In this document: one piece after another, positions 34,717 through 43,275 of the stretch
Position numbering within the stretch: the stretch's first letter is position 1
Layout: every line of letters starts with the position of its first letter
Assembly: GCF_016862915.1 (NCBI RefSeq)
Contig: NZ_BONW01000002.1
Coordinates: 186,001 to 250,000, forward strand
From: Plantactinospora endophytica
GTDB taxonomy: Bacteria > Actinomycetota > Actinomycetes > Mycobacteriales > Micromonosporaceae
DNA: 64,000 bases
Direction of reading: 5' to 3'
Translations under genes and position numbers: made by a program
The notes under the pieces: generated by a model
Databases searched by the model: none
What the model was told of the DNA's origin: nothing
The model's input: only the letters and a program-made list of their open reading frames with translations

Positions 34717-37700
34717 CCCAGCCCTCGCTGTTCAGCCCGACGCCCACCCAGCGGGTCGCCGACGCCGGGCCGCGCTACACCCCGGTCGAGCTGGCCAAGC
34801 TGCTCCGGCTGCCGGCGCCGACCCTGGAACAGGCCGCGATCATCTCGGCGCCGGTGGAGCCGCTGCTGGTGGTCGCCGGAGCCGGTTCCGGCAAGACCGA
34901 GACGATGGCCGCCCGGGTGGTCTGGCTGGTCGCCAACGGGTACGTCGAACCCGGGCACGTGCTCGGCCTCACCTTCACCCGCAAGGCGGCCGGGGAACTC
35001 GGGATGCGGATCCGGACCCGCCTCGGCCAGTTGGTACGCCGGCTCGGCCGGAACAGCCGCAACAGCGACGACGACCCGTTCGGCGGCGAGCCGACCGTGG
35101 CGACGTACCACTCGTACGCGGCCCGGATCGTCACCGAGCACGGGCTGCGCGGCGGGTACGAGCCGTCGACCCGGCTGCTCACCGAGGCGTCCCGCTGGCA
35201 GATCGTCGACTCGCTGGTCCGCAACCACGACGGCGACATGTCCGAGGTCGAACGGATGCCGAGCACCGTCACCGACGCCGTTCTCGCACTCGCCGCCGAC
35301 CTGGCCGAACACCTGGCCACCCCGGACGACCTGGCTGCCTGGACGGGCAGGTTCTTCGCCGACGTGCAGGCCCGGCCGGGCCGGGTCTACGCCGACGTAC
35401 GCAAGGCATTGCATATCCAGCAACTCCGGCTCCGGCTGCTGCCGCTGGTCCGGGCGTACGCCCAGCGCAAGGACGACTTCGAGGCGATGGACTTCGGCGA
35501 CCAGCTCGCCCGGGCGGCGCTGGTGGCTCGGCAGCACCCGGAGGTCGGCGCGATCGAGCGCGGGCGCTACCGGGTGGTGCTGCTCGACGAATACCAGGAC
35601 ACCTCGCACGCCCAGGTGGTGCTGCTGCACTCGCTCTACGGCGGCGGCCACCCGGTCACCGCCGTCGGCGACCCGTGCCAGTCGATCTACGGCTGGCGGG
35701 GCGCCAGCGCCGGCACCCTGGACCGGTTCCCGACCGAGTTCGCCCAGCCGGACGGCACCCCGGCCCAGGTACGGACGCTCACCACGAGTTGGCGGAACCG
35801 ACCGCAGATCCTGGACGTCGCCAACGGGCTCGCCGCGCCGCTGCGCGCCGCCGGGGCACAGGTCGCCGAGCTGGCCGCCGCGTTCCGGGTGGACGAGGAG
35901 ATCCCGGGCCGCACCGGCCGGGGGTACCCGGGCGGCACGGTGCACTGCGCGCTGCTCGACACGTACGCCGACGAGGCCGACTGGATCGCCGACAGCATCC
36001 TCGCCGCCTGGCGGGGGGCGGCCCGGATGCCGGACGCGCTGCCGGAGCAGATCCCGGTGCTGGCCCGGCCGACGACGGCGGTACTGGTCCGGCTGCGCAG
36101 CCAGATCCCGGCGATCGAGGCGGCACTCCGTGACCGGGGACTGCCGGTCGAGGTGGTCGGGCTCGGCGGACTGCTGGACACCCCCGAGGTGCGGGACGTG
36201 GTCTGCACGCTGCGGGTGCTCTCCGACCCGACCGACGGTGCGGCGCTGCTCCGGCTGCTGACCGGGGCACGCTGGCGGATCGGTCCCCGGGACCTGGTCG
36301 CCCTGCACCGCCGGGCCACCGCGATCGCCCGCGCCCGCCGGGAACTGTCCCGGCAGGACGACGAGGACGAGCCGGAGATCGTCACCGACCGGTTGGACGA
36401 GGCGACCCTGGTCGAGGCGTTGGCCGACCTCGGGCCGGCGCAGGCGTACTCGGCGGAGGGCTATGCCCGGCTGCGGGCGTACGGGAGGGAACTCGGCCTG
36501 CTCCGGCACCGCCTGGACCAGCCGTTGCCGGACCTGCTCGCGGACGTCGAGCGGACCATCGGCCTCGACGTCGAGGTGGCGGTACGCGCCGGCAGCGACG
36601 GCCGGGGCGGCGACGCCGGCCTGGCCCGGGGCCACCTGGACGCGCTCGGCGACGTGGCGGCCCGGTTCGCCGGCGACTCGGCCGGTGCGCCGCTGCACGC
36701 CTTCCTGGCCTTCCTCGCCGCCGCCGAGGACGAGGAGCGCGGACTGTCCCCGGGCGAGGTGGAGGTGGTCGAGGGCGCGGTGCAGATCCTCACCGCACAC
36801 GCCGCCAAGGGCCTGGAGTGGGACGTCGTCTCGGTGGCCGGGTTGAGCCGGGGCGTCTGGCCGGGTACGGCCCGGGGCTCCGACCACTACCTGCTCGGGC
36901 TCGGCGTGCTGCCGTTCCCGCTGCGCGGCGACGCGGACGGGCTGCCCGAGCTGGCACTGCACGACGCCGACGACCAGAAGGCGGTGGCCCGGGCGCTGAC
37001 CACCTTCACCGACGACTGGCGGGCGCACGACGAGCGGGAGGAACGCCGGCTCGCGTACGTCGCGGTCACCCGGCCGCGCCGGCTGCTGCTCTGCTCCGGG
37101 TACTGGTGGGGCGAGGGGACGAAGCGGGCGCGCGGCCCGTCGGTGTTCCTCGCCGAGGTGTACGAGTGGTGCCTGACCACGCCCGAGGCCGGCGAGAGCG
37201 GGTTCGTGGTCGACGCCTGGGCGCCGGAGCCGGCGGCGGACGCCACCAACCCGACCACCGAGGTGGTACTCCGGGCCGAGTGGCCGGCCGACCCGCTGGG
37301 GTCCCGACGGCCGGCCCTCGCCGAGGCCGCCGCCCTGGTCCGCCGCCTGATGTCGGAACAGCCGACCGGCACCGCAGACCCGGCCGAGGAACCGGCCGAG
37401 CCGGTGGCGGCGGCGGAGGAAGCGGTTGGGGACGGTGCCGGCGAGCTGCCGGCGGTGGATCCGGAGGCGGCCGTCGCGGCGGCGGCCTGGCGGCGGGAGG
37501 CCGACCTGCTGCTCGCCGAGCGGGACATGCTGGCCGACCGCTCCGGGCCGGTCGAGGTGGCACTTCCCGGCCACCTGTCGGTGTCGCAGCTCGTCGCGCT
37601 GCGCCGGGACCCGGCGACGCTGGCCCGCGCGCTGCGCCGGCCGATGCCCCGGCGCCCCGAGCCGCACGCCCGCCGGGGCACGGCCTTCCATGCCTGGCTG

Positions 37701-38195
37701 GAGCAGCGGTACGGGATCAGCCGGCTGCTCGACGTCGACGAGCTGCCGGGTGCGGCGGACTCGGACGCCGCGCCGGACGCGGCGCTCGCCGAGTTGCAGG
37801 AGCGGTTCCTGGCCAGCGAGTGGGCCGACCGCCATCCGGTCGAGGTCGAGGTGCCGTTCGCCACCATGATCGGCGGGCTGCTGGTCCGGGGCCGGATGGA
37901 CGCCGTCTTCACCCTCCCCGGCGGGCGGTACGACGTCGTCGACTGGAAGACCGGCCGGCAACCGACCGGCGTCGATGCGGACGCGGCGGCGGTGCAGTTG
38001 GCGGCGTACCGGCTGGCCTGGGCGGAACTGGCCGGGGTACCGGTCGACCGGGTACGCGCGGCCTTCCACTACGTACGCGAGAACGCCACCGTGCGCCCGG
38101 CGGACCTGCTCGACGCCGACGGCCTGGCCGCGCTGGTGGCTCAGGTGCCGTCGGCGGCGGCCGGCAGTGCCGCCGGGATTCCGGCAACTCCCTGA
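34713..38195 (+). CDS. adnB: AdnB subunit of the AdnAB helicase-nuclease
   Basis: 1160 residues. The main motor of AdnAB: Walker A AGAGSGKT (55-62), TFTRKAAGEL, LLDEYQDTSHAQ, GDPCQSIYGWRGAS, LTTSWRNRPQIL, TAHAAKGLEWDVV, EERRLAYVAVTRPRR. The C-terminal nuclease domain carries RRGTAFHAWLEQRYG and DVVDWKTGRQP near 1075 with the active-site Asp and Lys. Unlike AdnA it has no iron-sulphur Cys set. It is translationally coupled to adnA, giving a 1:1 heterodimer. An Ala/Glu-rich insert around 880-915 separates motor and nuclease. Confidence 0.95.
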   Translation: MTQPSLFSPTPTQRVADAGPRYTPVELAKLLRLPAPTLEQAAIISAPVEPLLVVAGAGSGKTETMAARVVWLVANGYVEPGHVLGLTFTRKAAGELGMRIRTRLGQLVRRLGRNSRNSDDDPFGGEPTVATYHSYAARIVTEHGLRGGYEPSTRLLTEASRWQIVDSLVRNHDGDMSEVERMPSTVTDAVLALAADLAEHLATPDDLAAWTGRFFADVQARPGRVYADVRKALHIQQLRLRLLPLVRAYAQRKDDFEAMDFGDQLARAALVARQHPEVGAIERGRYRVVLLDEYQDTSHAQVVLLHSLYGGGHPVTAVGDPCQSIYGWRGASAGTLDRFPTEFAQPDGTPAQVRTLTTSWRNRPQILDVANGLAAPLRAAGAQVAELAAAFRVDEEIPGRTGRGYPGGTVHCALLDTYADEADWIADSILAAWRGAARMPDALPEQIPVLARPTTAVLVRLRSQIPAIEAALRDRGLPVEVVGLGGLLDTPEVRDVVCTLRVLSDPTDGAALLRLLTGARWRIGPRDLVALHRRATAIARARRELSRQDDEDEPEIVTDRLDEATLVEALADLGPAQAYSAEGYARLRAYGRELGLLRHRLDQPLPDLLADVERTIGLDVEVAVRAGSDGRGGDAGLARGHLDALGDVAARFAGDSAGAPLHAFLAFLAAAEDEERGLSPGEVEVVEGAVQILTAHAAKGLEWDVVSVAGLSRGVWPGTARGSDHYLLGLGVLPFPLRGDADGLPELALHDADDQKAVARALTTFTDDWRAHDEREERRLAYVAVTRPRRLLLCSGYWWGEGTKRARGPSVFLAEVYEWCLTTPEAGESGFVVDAWAPEPAADATNPTTEVVLRAEWPADPLGSRRPALAEAAALVRRLMSEQPTGTADPAEEPAEPVAAAEEAVGDGAGELPAVDPEAAVAAAAWRREADLLLAERDMLADRSGPVEVALPGHLSVSQLVALRRDPATLARALRRPMPRRPEPHARRGTAFHAWLEQRYGISRLLDVDELPGAADSDAAPDAALAELQERFLASEWADRHPVEVEVPFATMIGGLLVRGRMDAVFTLPGGRYDVVDWKTGRQPTGVDADAAAVQLAAYRLAWAELAGVPVDRVRAAFHYVRENATVRPADLLDADGLAALVAQVPSAAAGSAAGIPATP

Positions 38196-38231
38196 TCTGC
38201 CGGAATCCGTGCCGCTCGGCCGGCAGTGTGC

Positions 38232-38426
38232 TAGCGTGGGTGCGTTGCAGTTTTGGTTCCCAGAGACTCTGTGTGCGCCTGCGGGATTGTGACCGTAGGC
38301 GCTCTTTGTTATGTCCGGAGTTCTCCGGGCGGGGCGACCAGAGCGACAGCGGCCCACCAGCCACGGTGGGCAACTTTTCGGTCCGCAACAGGTGCGGACC
38401 GAGCGTTCCGTCAGGAGACGAAACAC
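38232..38426 (+). promoter_or_regulatory. Structured 5' leader of the cold-shock gene
   Basis: A TAGCGT box (38232-38237) would start an RNA of about 180 bases before the cspA ATG. Three hairpins follow: a 10-bp stem with one G-U (38275-38284 with 38293-38302) followed by TCTTTGTT; a 7-bp stem (38352-38358 with 38365-38371); and an 8-bp stem (38380-38387 with 38393-38400). Long structured leaders regulate cold-shock mRNAs in other bacteria. The first hairpin plus U-rich tail could also act as an attenuator. Confidence 0.5.
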
Positions 38427-38630
38427 ATGGCAATTGGCACCGTGAAGTGGTTCAACGCCGACAAGGGCTTCGGCTTCATCACCCCGGACGGCGGCGGCGC
38501 TGACGTCTTCGCCCACTTCTCCGCGATCCAGAGCTCCGGCTACCGGAGCCTGGACGAGAACCAGCGGGTGGAGTTCGAGGTCACCCAGGGCCAGAAGGGC
38601 CCGCAGGCGGAGAACATCCGCCCGCTCTGA
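38427..38630 (+). CDS. cspA: Cold-shock protein, CspA family
   Basis: 67 residues with the complete cold-shock fold: [20 protein letters not shown] (RNP1 KGFGFI) and [17 protein letters not shown] (RNP2 VFAHF). It binds single-stranded RNA/DNA and melts secondary structure. AGGAGA precedes the ATG. The next gene is a DEAD-box RNA helicase with a hairpin over its ribosome site, so two RNA-unfolding proteins are adjacent. Confidence 0.96.
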   Translation: MAIGTVKWFNADKGFGFITPDGGGADVFAHFSAIQSSGYRSLDENQRVEFEVTQGQKGPQAENIRPL

Positions 38631-38700
38631 CCGAGCGGCCTCCGTGGCGCGAGCCCGGAGCCTAAGTTCCACCACCGCGCCCGAGCGGCGTGGTGACGCG

Positions 38701-38742
38701 GCCAGCCCGCGCCCGACGGCACGGGCTGGCTCCCGCGTTTTT
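38701..38742 (+). terminator. Terminator after cspA
   Basis: 9-bp perfect stem (GCCAGCCCG) with a 12-base loop, followed shortly by TTTTT at 38738-38742. This is one of the few intrinsic terminators in the window with a real T-run. Confidence 0.7.
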
Positions 38743-38807
38743 CCCGGTCCGTGGCTGCGGTCGCCGGGCGTACCGCCCCGGTGACCGAGCCGGCGGGCGG
38801 ACGCCGG

Positions 38808-38846
38808 CAGACCTTCCTCGACACGTACCGCCTCGAGGAAGGTCTG
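38808..38846 (+). promoter_or_regulatory. Perfect 14-bp hairpin sequestering the ribosome site of the DEAD-box helicase
   Basis: CAGACCTTCCTCGA (38808-38821) is exactly complementary to TCGAGGAAGGTCTG (38833-38846), with an 11-base loop. The 3' arm contains the Shine-Dalgarno GAGGAAGG (38835-38842), and the stem ends three bases before the ATG at 38850. The ribosome site is thus fully paired in the ground state. Candidate mechanisms are unwinding by the helicase product itself, cold-shock protein binding, or temperature. Confidence 0.7.
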
Positions 38847-38849
38847 TTG

Positions 38850-40304
38850 ATGACCCGTGCCATCCGCTCGTTCGCCGACGCACCGCTGGCCGCAGGGCTG
38901 CACGCCGCGTTGACCGCGAACGGCATCGTCACCCCGTTCCCGATCCAGGCTGCCACGCTGCCCGACTCGCTGGCCGGTCGGGACGTGCTCGGCCGGGGCC
39001 GTACCGGCTCCGGCAAGACACTCGCTTTCGGGCTGCCCCTGCTGTCCCGTACCGCCGGGCGGCGGGCCCGGCCCGGCCGGCCCCTCGCGCTGGTCCTGGT
39101 ACCCACCCGTGAACTGGCGCAGCAGGTGACCACCGCCCTCGCCCCGTACGCCCGTACGCTCCGGCTGCGCTGTGCCACCGTGGTCGGCGGACTCTCGCTG
39201 AACCGGCAGGCCGACGCCCTGCGGGCCGGCGCCGAGGTGGTCATCGCCACGCCCGGTCGGCTCGCAGACCTGGTCAACCGGGGCGACTGCCGACTCGACG
39301 AGGTCGCCGTCACGGTGCTCGACGAGGCCGACCAGATGGCCGACATGGGCTTCCTCCCGCAGGTCACCGACCTGCTGCGACAGGTCGCACCGGACGGGCA
39401 GCGGATGCTCTTCTCGGCCACCCTCGACCGTGGCGTCGACCGGCTGGTCCGCCGGTTCCTCACCGACCCGGTGTCGCACTCCGTCGACCCGACGACCGCC
39501 ACGGTCACCGCGATGACCCACCACGTCCTCCAGGTCGAGGCCGTCGACAAGACGACGGCGACAGCACAGATCGCGGCCCGGGACGGCCGGGTCATCATGT
39601 TCGTCGGGACCAAGCACCGCGCCGACCGGCTGGCCCGGCAGTTGCTGACCCGGGGCGTACGCGCGGCGGCGCTGCACGGCGGCAAGTCCCAGCCGCAGCG
39701 GACCCGTACCCTGGAGCAGTTCAAGTCCGGTCAGGTGACCGCGCTGGTGGCGACCGACGTGGCGGCCCGGGGCATCCACGTCGACGGACTCGACCTGGTG
39801 GTGAACGTCGACCCGCCGACCGACTCGAAGGACTACCTGCACCGGGGCGGCCGTACCGCCCGAGCCGGCGAGTCCGGCCGGGTGGTCACCCTGGTTCTCC
39901 CGGACCAGCGCCGGGAGGTGGCGCGGCTGCTCAGCGACGCCGGGATCAGGCCCGAGACGGTGGCGGTGCGGCCGGGCGACGAGGCGTTGGTACGGGTCAC
40001 CGGGGCGCGGGTGCCGTCCGGGGTTCCGGTGCCGTCCTCGGCTCCGACCGGTTCGGGTTCGGCGCGTTCTGCTGCCGCGCGCTCGGGGTCGGCTCGTTCT
40101 GCTCCGGCTCGTTCTGCTTCGGCTGGGACGGGTTCGGCTGCTGGTGCTGCCTCGGCGCGATCGGGGTCGGCCGGTGTTGCGTCGGCGCGTTCGGGTGCGG
40201 CTGGTGCTGGCTCGGCCGGGGCGGGTTCGGTACCGAAGCCTCGGTCGGGGGGTCGGGCCGACGGGCGGGGGTCGCGGTCGCGTCGGCTTCGCCGGGCCGC
40301 CTGA
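38850..40304 (+). CDS. DEAD-box RNA helicase
   Basis: 484 residues from ATG 38850. Motifs in order: Q-motif region TPFPIQAATLPD, Walker A GRTGSGKT, VPTRELAQQ, TPGRL, DEAD in VLDEADQMADMGF, SAT in MLFSATLD, then domain 2 with FVGTKHRAD, TDVAARGIHVDGLD and HRGGRTARAG. The last 90 residues are a low-complexity Ser/Ala/Gly/Arg tail ending in a basic cluster (GSRSRRLRRAA), a likely RNA-binding extension. DEAD-box proteins of this type aid cold growth, ribosome assembly and mRNA decay. An upstream in-frame ATG (38751) is rejected because the Shine-Dalgarno belongs to 38850. Confidence 0.93.
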   Translation: MTRAIRSFADAPLAAGLHAALTANGIVTPFPIQAATLPDSLAGRDVLGRGRTGSGKTLAFGLPLLSRTAGRRARPGRPLALVLVPTRELAQQVTTALAPYARTLRLRCATVVGGLSLNRQADALRAGAEVVIATPGRLADLVNRGDCRLDEVAVTVLDEADQMADMGFLPQVTDLLRQVAPDGQRMLFSATLDRGVDRLVRRFLTDPVSHSVDPTTATVTAMTHHVLQVEAVDKTTATAQIAARDGRVIMFVGTKHRADRLARQLLTRGVRAAALHGGKSQPQRTRTLEQFKSGQVTALVATDVAARGIHVDGLDLVVNVDPPTDSKDYLHRGGRTARAGESGRVVTLVLPDQRREVARLLSDAGIRPETVAVRPGDEALVRVTGARVPSGVPVPSSAPTGSGSARSAAARSGSARSAPARSASAGTGSAAGAASARSGSAGVASARSGAAGAGSAGAGSVPKPRSGGRADGRGSRSRRLRRAA

Positions 40305-40540
40305 GCGGGTACGCCGCGACCCTTGGTCGTGACTCTGCGTGAGTCCGCGACCCCGTCGGACTGACCGCCGAAACCGTGCTCCGGCGGGTGCTCCGGGAAG
40401 CGCTCCGATCGGTCAGGACAATTATGCCCGCGAATCCACCTGATCGCGTCCGATGGGCGACTGTGAAGTACCCGTTGACGGGCCATCCTGTCCTGGGGAA
40501 CCAGCGACCACGGGGGTGAGTCGCGATGGGGGAGGTTGCG

Positions 40541-40750
40541 ATGACCGTGCGTGTCGGTCAGGGCTCGACGCGGGAGATCCTGGTGGTGCTGGCGGTCGCG
40601 GTCAGCGGTCTGCTCCTCGCCACACTGGTCGCCTTCACTCCGTGGTACGGGTCTGCGGCGGGAGCGCCCGAGGTCGAGGTGGTGGAGATGCATTCTCCCG
40701 CCGGGACGACCGGTGGGGGGATCGGGCTGACGGTCGCGGGGGACGGCTGA
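40541..40750 (+). CDS. Small single-pass membrane protein
   Basis: 69 residues with one transmembrane helix (ILVVLAVAVSGLLLATLVAF) and a short outside tail. ATG 40541 follows GGGGGAGG at seven bases; the ATG at 40526 is too early for it. No family is recognised. It lies alone between the DEAD-box gene and the 18-bp inverted repeat. Confidence 0.65.
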   Translation: MTVRVGQGSTREILVVLAVAVSGLLLATLVAFTPWYGSAAGAPEVEVVEMHSPAGTTGGGIGLTVAGDG

Positions 40751-40832
40751 GCTGCTTCGACCCCGTGCGGTTCGTGGGCCGGGGCGTGTGCGTCGGGGTG
40801 GGTTGACCTTGACTGCGGCGTGCGTCGGGGGT

Positions 40833-40906
40833 GGGGTTGGGGGCCGGATCACCCGCTCTGGGCGGTCAGGCTTGATCCCGACGCGGGCGATCCGGCCCCC
40901 AACCCC
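40833..40906. repeat. Perfect 18-bp inverted repeat with 38-base spacer
   Basis: Arms at 40833-40850 (GGGGTTGGGGGCCGGATC) and 40889-40906 are exact complements. It is in the 227-base gap after the small membrane protein gene. It could be a terminator with a large loop, a protein site or the relic of a small mobile element. Confidence 0.8.
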
Positions 40907-40977
40907 TGACCTGGTCGGGGTGCGTGGCCCGGCTGCCGGGTCGGCTCTGCGGGCCGGCGGTGGTGTTCACTAGGGAT

Positions 40978-41901
40978 ATGCCGGTTGACGTCCCGGGCGT
41001 GCCCGAGGGTGCCGAAGCGCGGCCCGGTGCCGCCTGGGGGGCGGGCGCGGTCACCCGGATCGGGCTGCCTGCGTCGGGGCCGGAGTTGCCGGCGCCGCCG
41101 GGCGGCGGCGGTCGGGACCGTCGGCTGTGGTGGTTCGCCGGTGCGGCCGGAGCGGTACTGGTGATCGGCCTGGTGGTGGTGCTCGGGCTGACCGTGTCCG
41201 CAGGTGTCGACCCGATCTGGAGCCGGCCGGAGGCGCCGACGGACGTCCGGCCGCCGCTGGCCCGCAAGTGCCCGCCGCCGGGCTCGCCGGGTGCGGCGAC
41301 GCCGGGGGTACCCGGCCCGAGCGGTCCGGAGCCGACGAATCCGGTGGTACCGCCGGCCGGGCCGGGGCAGCCGCTGGACGGGGAGCGGACCGTCGATCCG
41401 GACGCGGGCATTTCGTACGCCACCTACGGCACCCCGTGGCAGCCGTGGCGGACGGTGTGGAGTGCCGGCACGCTGGAGGTGCCGTACAAGGTCGGGCAGC
41501 ACTTCGTCACCGAACGGGAGTACGACGGCTTCAGCGACTACCACGCGTCGATCCTGTCGGCGGCGGTTCCGGCGGCCGAGAACGACGCCCTCACGTTCGA
41601 CCTGGAGTGTGTCGGCCGGCAGGTGAGCACGGACGTGCGGGGGGAGTACTACCCGCAGCCGAACCGCTCGGCGTCGATCCGGGACGGGCGGACCACGCTG
41701 GGCGGCCGTCCGGCCTGGGTGTCGGTGTTCCGGCTGCACTTCACCCGGCCGGGGTTGCGGGCCACCGACGAACTGGTCGGGGTCGCCTGCATCGACGTCG
41801 GCCGGTCGACGGCGGCGGTGCTCTTTATCTCGGTACCCGGCACCCACCCGGAGTTCGACTGGGTGGTGGAGCACGCCCTCGCCTCCGTCCGCCCGGTCTG
41901 A
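40978..41901 (+). CDS. Membrane-anchored hypothetical protein with extracellular domain
   Basis: 307 residues: a 48-residue N-terminus, one transmembrane helix (LWWFAGAAGAVLVIGLVVVLGLTV), a Pro/Gly-rich linker (about 85-135), then a folded domain of about 165 residues (ISYATYGTPWQPWRTVW to SVRPV) with two Cys (LECVG, GVACID) that could pair. No known family. It ends 60 bases before the M16 operon. Confidence 0.8.
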   Translation: MPVDVPGVPEGAEARPGAAWGAGAVTRIGLPASGPELPAPPGGGGRDRRLWWFAGAAGAVLVIGLVVVLGLTVSAGVDPIWSRPEAPTDVRPPLARKCPPPGSPGAATPGVPGPSGPEPTNPVVPPAGPGQPLDGERTVDPDAGISYATYGTPWQPWRTVWSAGTLEVPYKVGQHFVTEREYDGFSDYHASILSAAVPAAENDALTFDLECVGRQVSTDVRGEYYPQPNRSASIRDGRTTLGGRPAWVSVFRLHFTRPGLRATDELVGVACIDVGRSTAAVLFISVPGTHPEFDWVVEHALASVRPV

Positions 41902-41949
41902 GGTGTGGACGGGTACGGGAGGCCGGCCACCGGTGGTGACGGGACGCGC

Positions 41950-41955
41950 TAGGGT
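41950..41955 (+). promoter_or_regulatory. -10 box of the M16-nudC operon (leaderless start)
   Basis: TAGGGT then six bases then GTG at 41962, with no ribosome site in between. Confidence 0.55.
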
Positions 41956-41961
41956 CGGTTC

Positions 41962-43275
41962 GTGGCGGCGGGAAGATCGAGAATTCCAGCGACGAAGCAT
42001 TCGGTCGAGCGGTTCACCCTCGACAACGGCTTACGGGTGGTGTTGGCGCCGGACCGGAGCGCCCCGGTGGTCGGCGTGGCGGTCGTCTACGACGTGGGCA
42101 TCCGGTCGGAACCGGAGGGGCGGACGGGTTTCGCCCACCTCTTCGAGCACCTGATGTTCCAGGGGTCGGAGAACCTGGAGAAGCTGGCGCACTTCCGGCA
42201 CGTACAGGGCGCCGGGGGCACGTTCAACGGGTCCACGCACCTGGACTACACGGACTACTGGGAGACGTTGCCGAGCAACGCGCTGGAGCGGGCCCTCTTC
42301 CTGGAGGCGGACCGGATGCGCGGGCCCCGGCTGACCGAGGAGAACCTCCGCAACCAGGTCGACGTGGTCAAGGAGGAGATCCGGGTCAACGTGCTGAACC
42401 GGCCGTACGGCGGGTTCCCGTGGCTGCGGCTGCCGCCGGTCATGTTCGACACCTTCGCCAACGCGCACGACGGGTACGGCTCCTTCGACGACCTGGAGAG
42501 CGCGAGCATCGCCGACGCGACGGACTTCTTCGACCGGTACTACGCGTGCGGGAACGCGGTGCTGGCGGTCGGTGGGGACCTGGACGTGGCCGAGGCGACC
42601 GCGCTGGTCGAGCGGCACTTCGGGGACGTACCGGCCCGACCCGCGCCGGAGCGGCCCAGCTTCGCCGAGCCGGACCTGACCGGGGAGCGGCGAGAGTCGT
42701 ACACCGACAAGCTGGCGCCGCTGCCGGCGGTGGCGGCGGCCTGGCGGGTACCGGACCCGATCGGCGACTTCGCCGGCTACCTGCCGTACGTGGTGCTGGC
42801 CGAGGTGCTCACCGACGGGGACGCGTCCCGGCTGGTGGAGCGGCTGGTGCTGCGGGACCGTTCGGTGACCAGCGTGGGTGGCTACCTCGGGCTGATGGGC
42901 GACCCGTTCGACGTACGCGATCCGACCGCGATGGTGTTGCAGGCCCACCTGCCGCCGGGCGGCGGGGTGGACAAGGTGTTGCAGACCATCGACGAGGAAC
43001 TGGACCGGCTGGCCACCGACGGGTTGGCCGCCGACGAGTTGGCCCGGACCCAGGCGCGGATGGCCACCCATCTGCTGCGGGAGACGGATGCGGTGCTCGG
43101 CCGGACGTTGCAGATGGCGGTGCTGGAACAGCAGCGGGGTGATCCGGGCCTGTTGGGCGAGTTGCCCCGGCTGGTCGGCGAGGTCACCGAGGAGCAGGTG
43201 CGGGCGGCGGCGGCCACCCTGCGACCGCAGCGCCGGGCCGCCGTCGAGGTCGTTCCCGGTGGAGGTGCCAGGTGA
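41962..43275 (+). CDS. M16 family zinc metallopeptidase, catalytic subunit
   Basis: 437 residues. The inverted zinc motif HxxEH is intact as HLFEH (59-63), with downstream EEIRVNV supplying the third ligand region, and the fold is of the processing-peptidase/pitrilysin type. The GTG start follows a TAGGGT box at leaderless spacing. It overlaps the next gene by four bases. In bacteria such pairs form heterodimers where one chain carries zinc and the other helps bind substrate. No signal peptide is visible, so it probably acts on cytoplasmic peptides. Confidence 0.92.
   Translation: MAAGRSRIPATKHSVERFTLDNGLRVVLAPDRSAPVVGVAVVYDVGIRSEPEGRTGFAHLFEHLMFQGSENLEKLAHFRHVQGAGGTFNGSTHLDYTDYWETLPSNALERALFLEADRMRGPRLTEENLRNQVDVVKEEIRVNVLNRPYGGFPWLRLPPVMFDTFANAHDGYGSFDDLESASIADATDFFDRYYACGNAVLAVGGDLDVAEATALVERHFGDVPARPAPERPSFAEPDLTGERRESYTDKLAPLPAVAAAWRVPDPIGDFAGYLPYVVLAEVLTDGDASRLVERLVLRDRSVTSVGGYLGLMGDPFDVRDPTAMVLQAHLPPGGGVDKVLQTIDEELDRLATDGLAADELARTQARMATHLLRETDAVLGRTLQMAVLEQQRGDPGLLGELPRLVGEVTEEQVRAAAATLRPQRRAAVEVVPGGGAR

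Noticed and set aside
38751-38849. Upstream ATG (38751) as start of the DEAD-box helicase
   Set aside because: The extra 33 residues are encoded by the hairpin and flanking leader, lack conservation-like pattern, and ATG 38850 has the proper Shine-Dalgarno spacing.
33384-39842. A 2152-codon open frame on the minus strand across adnAB, cspA and the DEAD-box gene
   Set aside because: It is opposite genes with complete family motifs; its translation is Arg/Gly/Pro/Val-rich without any domain. It reflects GC-rich third-position bias.
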